From contig CALQLM010000104.1 in the NCBI GenBank assembly GCA_943331415.1, positions 1 through 5,669 of the forward strand: a stretch of DNA of 5,669 nt, in the 5' to 3' direction. The stretch comes from Bifidobacterium breve. GTDB taxonomy: Bacteria; Actinomycetota; Actinomycetes; Mycobacteriales; Mycobacteriaceae. The notes below the pieces were generated by a model. The model saw nothing but the letters and a program-made list of their open reading frames with translations. It was not told where the DNA came from and did not search any database. Positions 1 to 5,669 of the stretch are shown one piece after another. Made by a program: the position numbers and the translations under genes. Numbering within the stretch: the first letter of the stretch is position 1; every line of letters starts with the position of its first letter.

Positions 1-41
1 GCTTCACAATCAGGCCGCAATTCGTAGACTCCGCCCGGCAA

Positions 42-50
42 CTGTCCACA
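42..50 (+). promoter_or_regulatory. DnaA box (CTGTCCACA)
   Basis: The 9-mer CTGTCCACA differs by one base from TTGTCCACA, the form typical of high-GC actinobacteria. It is in the same orientation as the box at 54-62, with three bases between them. A pair of boxes upstream of dnaA suggests DnaA binding there, either for autoregulation or as an auxiliary part of the origin; the main mycobacterial oriC lies on the other side of dnaA. Confidence 0.55.
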
Positions 51-53
51 TGG

Positions 54-62
54 TTATCCACA
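54..62 (+). promoter_or_regulatory. DnaA box (TTATCCACA)
   Basis: TTATCCACA is an exact match to the classical high-affinity E. coli DnaA box and one base away from the actinobacterial TTGTCCACA. It follows the box at 42-50 head to tail, 12 bases start to start. A third, weaker look-alike, GTGTGCACA (two mismatches), lies at 64-72. Confidence 0.65.
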
Positions 63-166
63 GGTGTGCACAGGGCCGGGGAATCTTGTCGTCGCAGCGT
101 ATAGGCGATAATTGTCCGGCGGCAGGTAATTCGGAGATCAGGTGGACCGGACTGCCTGCTTGCCAG

Positions 167-195
167 AAGCTAACAGGTTTCGGCGCGGGTGCCAA
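167..195 (-). promoter_or_regulatory. Candidate SigA-type promoter reading leftward, probably for dnaA
   Basis: On the minus strand a -35 element TTGGCA (195 down to 190) is followed by exactly 17 bases and a -10 element TAGCTT (172 down to 167), which fits the mycobacterial TANNNT pattern. The -10 is preceded by TGT (175 to 173), an extended -10 TGn motif. Transcription would start near 160 and run left over the DnaA boxes at 42-62, putting them in the dnaA leader. Assignment to dnaA rests on conserved mycobacterial gene order; the gene is outside the window. Confidence 0.5.
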
Positions 196-213
196 CCGGT
201 GAACTCCCGGTGA
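196..213 (+). repeat. Direct repeat CCGGTGA x2, about one helical turn apart
   Basis: CCGGTGA occurs at 196-202 and again at 207-213, 11 bases start to start. The first copy abuts the -35 hexamer of the candidate leftward promoter (190-195). Two identical half-sites on the same helical face just upstream of a promoter could be an activator site, but no known regulator motif is recognised. Confidence 0.35.
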
Positions 214-225
214 TGTAATCGTTGA

Positions 226-237
226 CCGCGGCCGCGG
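226..237. repeat. 12-bp perfect GC palindrome between the divergent promoters
   Basis: CCGCGGCCGCGG is its own reverse complement. It lies between the two candidate -35 elements (190-195 and 249-254). Chance is a real possibility because it consists only of G and C in GC-rich DNA. Confidence 0.3.
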
Positions 238-248
238 GCTGTCGTGGT

Positions 249-277
249 TTGACCTGCGGAAGCGACCTCAGTACCCT
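249..277 (+). promoter_or_regulatory. Candidate SigA-type promoter for the rpmH operon
   Basis: The -35 element TTGACC (249-254) is one base from TTGACA. It is followed by a 17-base spacer and the -10 element TACCCT (272-277), which fits the mycobacterial TANNNT pattern. Predicted initiation is near 284, giving a leader of roughly 150 bases before rpmH. Another TTGACC at 222-227 has no matching -10 at 16-18 bases. The placement fits a housekeeping promoter driving rpmH-rnpA and probably genes beyond. Confidence 0.55.
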
Positions 278-370
278 CAAAAGGTCGCCAGACATCGGTG
301 ATACGGCAGCGACCACTTTCCGGGACCGCGCCGGTTCGAAAAAAGCTTGAGACAAGGGGCTGTTTCACTG

Positions 371-403
371 CCCGGGGATGCGCAGGTCGCATCATCTTCC
401 GGG
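371..403 (+). other. Stem-loop in the rpmH leader
   Basis: GATGCG (377-382) pairs with CGCATC (388-393) around a 5-base loop. CCCGG (371-375) pairs with CCGGG (399-403), extending the stem across an asymmetric internal loop (376 against 394-398). No U-run follows, so it is not a classical terminator. It ends about 20 bases before the rpmH ribosome binding site and could affect leader stability or L34 expression; that role is inferred. Confidence 0.35.
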
Positions 404-437
404 CCGGGAACGCCGGATATGACGAGGAGACACAGCC

Positions 438-581
438 GTGGCCAAGGGTAAGCGGACCTTCCAGCCGAACAATCGGCGGCGGGCCAGGGTCCACGGCTTC
501 CGGTTGCGCATGCGCACCCGGGCCGGTCGGGCCATCGTGTCCTCCCGCCGCCGTAAAGGCCGCGGTTCTCTGACTGCCTGA
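438..581 (+). CDS. rpmH: 50S ribosomal protein L34
   Basis: This gene encodes L34, a small basic protein of the large ribosomal subunit that binds 23S rRNA. It has 47 codons, the normal length for the family, and it is too short to stand out in a simple ORF scan. After a GTG start the protein reads [20 protein letters not shown], then [22 protein letters not shown] and a short SLTA end. The [13 protein letters not shown] block, the HGFRxRMxTxxGR core (residues 19-31) and the basic SSRRRKGR stretch (35-42) are the L34 signature. The start is supported by AGGAG at 425-429, eight bases upstream. It is the first gene after the candidate promoter at 249-277 and lies 17 bases before rnpA, as in most bacteria. 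The longer overlapping ORF in another frame (298-573) is a by-product. Confidence 0.97.
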   Translation: MAKGKRTFQPNNRRRARVHGFRLRMRTRAGRAIVSSRRRKGRGSLTA

Positions 582-598
582 TCTCCAGGTCACGCGCA

Positions 599-961
599 GT
601 GCTCCCGGCCCGAAACCGGATGAGACGGTCTGCTGAGTTCAGCCTCGCTGTTAAAAACGGTGTGCGATCCGCGCAGCCAGACATTGTTGTGCATGCCCGT
701 CGCACTAACGCGCCGGCGGCCGGCGAGGCGGCCCAGGTGGGGCTGATCGTCACCAAGGCCGTAGGCGGGGCTGTAGATCGTCACCGGGTGGCGCGGCGGT
801 TGCGTCATGCGGCACGATCGGTGATAACCGAGTTCGACCCCGCTGATCGCGTCGTCATCCGCGCGTTGCCGAGTAGCTGCGAGGCATCTGTGTCCCGCCT
901 CGAGCAGCAACTGCGCGCCGGCGTCCGCCGCGCTCATGAACTGATGGAGCGACGCCGATGA
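599..961 (+). CDS. rnpA: Ribonuclease P protein component
   Basis: RnpA is the protein subunit of RNase P. It binds the catalytic RNA and helps recognise the 5' leader of precursor tRNAs in the cytoplasm. The 120-residue protein opens with [14 protein letters not shown], the usual N-terminus, and has a [24 protein letters not shown] segment; the arginine-rich [10 protein letters not shown] (residues 61-70) matches the conserved RNR-type helix that contacts the [11 protein letters not shown] (85-92) is also typical. Length is normal. The GTG start at 599 is chosen because family homology begins at its first residues; only a weak AGG (587-589) lies upstream, so translation may depend on the stop of rpmH 17 bases before. 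Its TGA overlaps the ATG of yidD, pointing to translational coupling. Confidence 0.96.
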   Translation: MLPARNRMRRSAEFSLAVKNGVRSAQPDIVVHARRTNAPAAGEAAQVGLIVTKAVGGAVDRHRVARRLRHAARSVITEFDPADRVVIRALPSSCEASVSRLEQQLRAGVRRAHELMERRR

Positions 962-1266
962 CCAGCCCGGCTCGAAATGCGGCGCGGGGTGTGGGCCGTT
1001 CGGCGCGGCTGTTGATCGCCGCGATCGAGGTTTATCGGCACATGATTTCGCCATTACGGTTGCCGTCCTGCCGCTTCATGCCGACGTGCAGCCAGTATGC
1101 GGTAGAAGCTCTTACTGAGTACGGTCTGTTCCGAGGTGGCTGGCTGGCCGTGCGCCGGCTGGCGAGATGCGGCCCGTGGCATAGCGGAGGATGGGATCCG
1201 ATTCCCGAACGTTGCGTCGAGTCCGGCGACGGCTTGAAACCCGAGGTCAGGAGCGCGCATGTTTAA
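958..1266 (+). CDS. yidD: Membrane protein insertion efficiency factor YidD
   Basis: YidD is a small protein at the inner face of the membrane that assists YidC-dependent insertion of membrane proteins; its mechanism is poorly known. The 102-residue protein carries the family's hallmark motifs: [26 protein letters not shown] (residues 23-48) and [17 protein letters not shown] (67-83). The three family cysteines are present at 37, 44 and 71. The N-terminal hydrophobic stretch 16-24 is a likely amphipathic membrane-binding helix. The start overlaps the rnpA stop (ATGA) and has TGGAG at 945-949, eight bases upstream. The end overlaps the beginning of yidC by eight bases, consistent with coupled translation of two partners in the same process. 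The tail after residue 84 is variable and not informative. Confidence 0.95.
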   Translation: MTSPARNAARGVGRSARLLIAAIEVYRHMISPLRLPSCRFMPTCSQYAVEALTEYGLFRGGWLAVRRLARCGPWHSGGWDPIPERCVESGDGLKPEVRSAHV

Positions 1267-2338
1267 CTGGTTCAGCCTCGACTACATCTACTTTCCGGTG
1301 TCCGGGATCATGTGGCTGTGGTACAAACTTTTCGCAATTCTGTTGGGCCCCAACAACTTTTTCGCATGGGCGCTGTCGGTGATGTTCCTCGTGTTCACCC
1401 TGCGCGCCCTGCTGTACAAGCCGTTCGTCCGACAGATTCGCACCACCCGCCAGATGCAGGAATTACAACCGCAGATCAAAGCCTTGCAGAAAAAGTACGG
1501 CAAGGACCGCCAGCGCATGGCACTGGAGATGCAGAAACTTCAGCGTGAACACGGCTTCAACCCGATCCTTGGCTGCCTGCCGATGCTGGCCCAAATCCCG
1601 GTGTTCCTCGGGCTGTACCACGTCCTGATGTCCTTCAACCGGACTCAGACGGGTATCGGCCGGTTGGGTCTGTCGGTGGAGGAGAACCGGTCGCTGGGCA
1701 ACTATGTGTTCAGCGCAGTCGACGTCGGCCACTTCCTCGACGCGCATCTGTTCGGTGCCCCGATCGGCGCGTCGATTACCCAGCAGCACGGCCTGGAGGC
1801 GTTTACCGTTTTCAGCCGTCCCGCCGTGGCCGCAGTGTCGATTCCACTGATGCTGCTGGCCGGTATTGCCACCTACTTCAACAGCCGGGCTTCGATCGCC
1901 CGGCAGAGTGCCGAGGCCGCGGCCAATCCGCAGACAGCGCTGATGAACAAGCTGGCGCTGTACGTGTTCCCGCTGGGCGTCGTGATCGGCGGTCCTTTCC
2001 TGCCGATCGCAATCATCATCTACTGGGTGTCCAACAACATCTGGACCTTCGGACAGCAACACCTCGTCTTCGGCAAGATTGAAAAGGAAGAAGAAGCCAA
2101 GGTGGAGGAGGCGCTGGCCCGACGTTCGGCGAACGCGCCGGCTCCGGGAGCCCGGCCCACAAAGCCACGCAAGAATCCGTCGCCGGAGACGGCCGCGGGC
2201 GAGTCCGATGCTGCGACCGGTTCTGATGACGTGGCCGGATCCGAACCCGAGGGTTCGGCCACGGACAACGGCTCGTCCAACGGCGCCACCGACCGCTCAC
2301 CGCGTCCCGGCGCACGACCCAAGAAACGTAAACGTTGA
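1259..2338 (+). CDS. yidC: Membrane protein insertase YidC (Oxa1 family)
   Basis: YidC inserts and folds proteins in the cytoplasmic membrane, alone or with SecYEG. The 359-residue protein lacks the large periplasmic domain of Gram-negative YidC and has no lipoprotein signal at its N-terminus. Visible parts are a first hydrophobic helix (about 14-30), a membrane segment 33-54 with the groove arginine in [10 protein letters not shown] (Arg49), the cytoplasmic helical hairpin with [18 protein letters not shown] (69-86), a membrane segment with [20 protein letters not shown] (101-120), and further segments at about 188-207 and 233-258, the last ending [14 protein letters not shown]. From about 272 a charged segment is followed by a low-complexity A/E/P/S/D tail (about 290-345) and a basic end, RPKKRKR, likely able to touch the ribosome. 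AGGAG (1249-1253) lies five bases before the ATG. The gene overlaps yidD and precedes jag by 34 bases. Confidence 0.97.
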   Translation: MFNWFSLDYIYFPVSGIMWLWYKLFAILLGPNNFFAWALSVMFLVFTLRALLYKPFVRQIRTTRQMQELQPQIKALQKKYGKDRQRMALEMQKLQREHGFNPILGCLPMLAQIPVFLGLYHVLMSFNRTQTGIGRLGLSVEENRSLGNYVFSAVDVGHFLDAHLFGAPIGASITQQHGLEAFTVFSRPAVAAVSIPLMLLAGIATYFNSRASIARQSAEAAANPQTALMNKLALYVFPLGVVIGGPFLPIAIIIYWVSNNIWTFGQQHLVFGKIEKEEEAKVEEALARRSANAPAPGARPTKPRKNPSPETAAGESDAATGSDDVAGSEPEGSATDNGSSNGATDRSPRPGARPKKRKR

Positions 2339-2372
2339 GCCGAACCATGATTCGGCCAGAGAGGGAGAAATC

Positions 2373-2909
2373 ATGACTGAGACCGACACGGAGCAGGTGG
2401 CGGACGCCGAGATCGAGGTGCCTGTCAAAAAGACTGCGGACAAGGAAGAACGCCTGGTCAACGAGGGTGAGATCGCCGGCGATTACCTCGAAGAACTGCT
2501 GGACGTCCTGGACTTCGACGGGGACATCGACCTCGATGTTGAAGGTGACCGCGCGATCGTCAGCATTGACGGGGGAGAGGATCTGACCAAGCTGGTCGGG
2601 CGCCGCGGAGAGGTTCTGGATGCGCTACAGGAACTGACCCGGCTGGCTGTTCACCAGAAGACCGGCGAGCGGAGTCGGCTCATGCTCGATGTCGCAGGCT
2701 GGCGCCGCCGCCGCCGCGACGAACTGAGCGCGTTGGGCGACAAGGTCGCCCGGCGGGTGCTGGACAGTGGCCAACGGGAGGAACTCGCCCCGATGACACC
2801 GTTCGAGCGCAAGATCGTGCATGACGCGGTGGCGGCTGTCGCGGGTGTCCGCAGCGAGAGCGAGGGCGTTGAGCCGTCGCGCCGCGTGGTGGTCCTGAAG
2901 GACGCCTGA
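2373..2909 (+). CDS. jag: Jag/KhpB-type RNA-binding protein (KH and R3H domains)
   Basis: Jag (KhpB) proteins bind RNA and in Gram-positive bacteria influence cell shape and division; the gene often follows yidC, as here. The 178-residue protein has an acidic, probably disordered N-terminus (1-30), a KH-like region (about 30-108) with the GxxG-type loop in KLVGRRGEVLDALQ (73-86), a very basic WRRRRRDEL segment (110-118) and an R3H domain with the R-x3-H pair in FERKIVHDAV (Arg146, His150). There is no separate N-terminal Jag-N domain. The ATG at 2373 is chosen because AGGGAG (2362-2367) sits five bases upstream; the reading frame is open back to 2079, but that part lies over the end of yidC and encodes arginine-rich shadow sequence. 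The cellular role in mycobacteria is inferred from homologues. Confidence 0.93.
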   Translation: MTETDTEQVADAEIEVPVKKTADKEERLVNEGEIAGDYLEELLDVLDFDGDIDLDVEGDRAIVSIDGGEDLTKLVGRRGEVLDALQELTRLAVHQKTGERSRLMLDVAGWRRRRRDELSALGDKVARRVLDSGQREELAPMTPFERKIVHDAVAAVAGVRSESEGVEPSRRVVVLKDA

Positions 2910-2921
2910 TCGGGCTGAAGT

Positions 2922-2927
2922 TACATT
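2922..2927 (+). promoter_or_regulatory. Weak candidate -10 element before rsmG
   Basis: TACATT fits the mycobacterial TANNNT -10 pattern and lies in a small AT-richer patch of the jag-rsmG gap, with initiation predicted near 2934. No convincing -35 is present at 16-19 bases upstream. The same patch can form an imperfect small hairpin (2917-2937). A separate promoter for rsmG-parA-parB would make sense but is not shown by the sequence. Confidence 0.2.
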
Positions 2928-2934
2928 GCTGTAG

Positions 2935-4615
<1,681 letters not shown>

Positions 4616-4619
<4 letters not shown>

Positions 4620-5572
4620 CAAAGCCAACGCGGCGCAAGGGCGGACTCGGGCGAGGGGTGGCATCGCTGATCCCCACCGGTCCTGCCGACGGGGGACCGC
4701 GCTTGGGCGAGGCGGCGGCCGATGTGGTGATCGGTGGGTCGACGATCGAGGGCGTGAACGTGGGTGCGGTGTACCGCGAGATCGACCCCGCGCTCATCGA
4801 GCCCAACCCGCGGCAACCGCGGCAGGTGTTCGACGAGGAGGCCCTCGCCGAGCTCGTCCACTCGATCCGCGAATTCGGACTGATGCAGCCAATTGTGGTT
4901 CGCGAGGTCGCGACCGGCGGGCGCTATCAGTTGGTCATGGGGGAGCGGCGCTGGCGAGCCTCGCAGCAGGCGGGGCTGACGTCCATCCCGGCTATCGTCC
5001 GGGATACCACCGATGACAACCTGCTGCGTGACGCGCTACTGGAGAATATCCACCGCGCTCAGCTGAATCCCCTCGAGGAGGCGGCGGCCTACCAGCAGTT
5101 ATTGGAAGAATTCGACGTGACGCATGAAGAACTGGCCGGTCGTATCGGCCGGTCTCGGCCGGTGATCAGCAATATGATCCGCTTGCTGCGACTGCCGATC
5201 GCCGTCCAGCGCCGGGTCGCTGCCGGCGTTCTATCAGCCGGACATGCCCGGGCGCTGCTGGCCCTGGAGGCCGGGCCCGAGGCTCAGGAGGAGTTGGCCG
5301 CGCGCATTGTGGCCGAGGGTCTGTCGGTACGGGCCACCGAGGACGCCGTCACCATGGCCAATCGCGACGATCCCAAACCTCCCAAGCCGTCGCGTCGTAA
5401 ACCGATCCAGATGCCAGGCCTGCAGGACATCGCGGAAAAAATCTCTCGTAGCTACGACACCCGCGTGACGGTCAGTCTGGGTAAGCGGAAGGGCAAGATC
5501 GTCGTGGAATTCGGCTCGGTGGAGGACCTCCAGCGAATTGTGGGTCTGATGGACCCCAAATCCGTGAAATAG
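4616..5572 (+). CDS. parB: Chromosome-partitioning protein ParB (parS-binding CTPase)
   Basis: ParB binds parS, forms a CTP-dependent clamp that slides along DNA, and stimulates ParA ATPase. The 318-residue protein has an N-terminal ParA-contacting peptide [15 protein letters not shown] (6-20), the ParB/Spo0J N-domain beginning [14 protein letters not shown] (56-69), CTP-binding motifs GERRWRA (109-115) and [12 protein letters not shown] (141-152), a helix-turn-helix [27 protein letters not shown] (168-194) for parS recognition, a basic proline-rich linker (about 250-265) and the C-terminal dimerisation domain (about 266-318). All key motifs are intact. ATG 4616 overlaps the parA stop and has GGAGG (4604-4608) seven bases upstream. 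Coupling to parA would keep the two partners in step. Its targets are the three parS sites at 2954, 3701 and 3716. Confidence 0.97.
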
Positions 5573-5591
5573 CCAAGGCTGCGACACCCGA

Positions 5592-5616
5592 CCGTTACGT
5601 CACTGTGACGTAACGG
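5592..5616. terminator. 25-bp palindrome after parB: possible U-less terminator, or an operator
   Basis: The arm CCGTTACGTCAC (5592-5603) is matched perfectly by GTGACGTAACGG (5605-5616) around a single central T5604. As RNA it would form an 11-bp stem with a CTG loop. It lies 19 bases after the parB stop, the usual place for a terminator, but no U-run follows; hairpins without a U-tract have been proposed as terminators in mycobacteria. The dyad and the AT-containing arms would also suit a dimeric DNA-binding protein. Function is not decided by the sequence. Confidence 0.5.
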
Positions 5617-5669
5617 CGACCTCTCGTCGCTCCGCGGCAGGCTCCGACAGTGAATGATCAAGTAGGACA
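5617..5669. other. Downstream edge, no callable gene
   Basis: These 53 bases follow the palindrome. A GTG at 5650 opens a frame running off the window edge, but it has no ribosome binding site and too few codons to judge. Nothing else is supported. Confidence 0.5.

Larger units (their letters stand above)
1..437. other. Gene-free region upstream of rpmH, probably the rpmH side of the dnaA-rpmH intergenic region
   Basis: No ORF here has a ribosome binding site, a recognisable protein or a family motif. In mycobacteria dnaA is divergent from rpmH across several hundred bases, so dnaA is expected just left of position 1, reading leftward; this is inferred, because dnaA itself is not in the window. 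Visible contents are DnaA-box-like sites (42-62), candidate divergent promoters (167-195 on the minus strand, 249-277 on the plus strand), a 7-bp direct repeat (196-213), a GC palindrome (226-237) and a leader hairpin (371-403). These are listed separately. Confidence 0.8.

Noticed and set aside
107..112. GATAAT as a plus-strand -10 element
   Set aside because: The only -35-like hexamer nearby (TTGTCG, 86-91) gives a 15-base spacer, and the mycobacterial TANNNT pattern is not met.
10..195. 61-residue minus-strand ORF before the presumed dnaA
   Set aside because: Its start lies upstream of the predicted leftward transcription start, and it has no Shine-Dalgarno or recognisable sequence.
298..573. 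91-residue plus-strand ORF starting in the rpmH leader
   Set aside because: It overlaps rpmH in another frame, has no ribosome binding site, and matches no family; L34 in the overlapping frame is certain.
1463..2062. 199-residue minus-strand ORF inside yidC
   Set aside because: It is antisense to a clear YidC membrane domain and its composition is that of a complementary-strand shadow in GC-rich DNA.
2079..2372. Upstream extension of the jag reading frame
   Set aside because: It lies over the 3' end of yidC, encodes arginine/proline-rich sequence with no homology features, and the ATG at 2373 has a good ribosome binding site.
2347..2376. Nine-codon ORF whose stop overlaps the jag ATG
   Set aside because: It could be a coupling leader peptide, but it has no ribosome binding site and is short enough to arise by chance.
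5134..5163. Three copies of GGCCGGT in parB
   Set aside because: They fall in conserved helix-turn-helix codons rich in Gly/Arg/Ser-Arg-Pro and are explained by codon choice in GC-rich coding sequence.

Overview
This window is a chromosomal segment beside the replication origin of a high-GC actinomycete, almost certainly a Mycobacterium. The gene order rpmH-rnpA-yidD-yidC-jag-rsmG-parA-parB is the conserved block that lies on the far side of dnaA from dnaN. From memory, the protein sequences read very close to the mycobacterial orthologues, especially the acidic Jag/KhpB core, the YidC membrane domain with its E/A/P/S-rich tail and basic C-terminus, and ParA. GTG starts are common (rpmH, rnpA, parA), and most gene junctions overlap or are very short. 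The species cannot be told from the sequence alone. There is no sign of gene decay, mobile DNA or foreign composition.

Layout. Positions 1-437 hold no gene. They look like the rpmH side of the dnaA-rpmH intergenic region, with two head-to-tail DnaA-box-like 9-mers (42-62), a candidate leftward promoter for dnaA (167-195, extended -10), a short direct repeat, a 12-bp GC palindrome, a candidate rightward rpmH promoter (249-277) and a hairpin in the rpmH leader (371-403). All eight genes that follow are on the + strand: rpmH (438-581), rnpA (599-961), yidD (958-1266), yidC (1259-2338), jag/khpB (2373-2909), rsmG/gidB (2953-3660), parA (3657-4619) and parB (4616-5572). A 12+1+12 palindrome (5592-5616) sits 19 bases after the parB stop and may be a terminator or an operator. 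The last 53 bases hold nothing that can be called.

How the genes work together. rpmH and rnpA supply a ribosomal protein and the RNase P protein. yidD and yidC serve membrane-protein insertion. jag (KhpB) is an RNA-binding protein usually linked to yidC. rsmG methylates 16S rRNA. parA and parB, with three parS sites inside this same window, form the chromosome segregation system. One parS covers the start codon region of rsmG, and the other two are packed back to back inside the 5' coding part of parA, so the centromere is written into protein-coding sequence.

I did not find an undescribed system. The points most worth a second look are the parS sites within coding sequence and the doubtful rsmG start, the divergent dnaA/rpmH control region, and the palindrome after parB.
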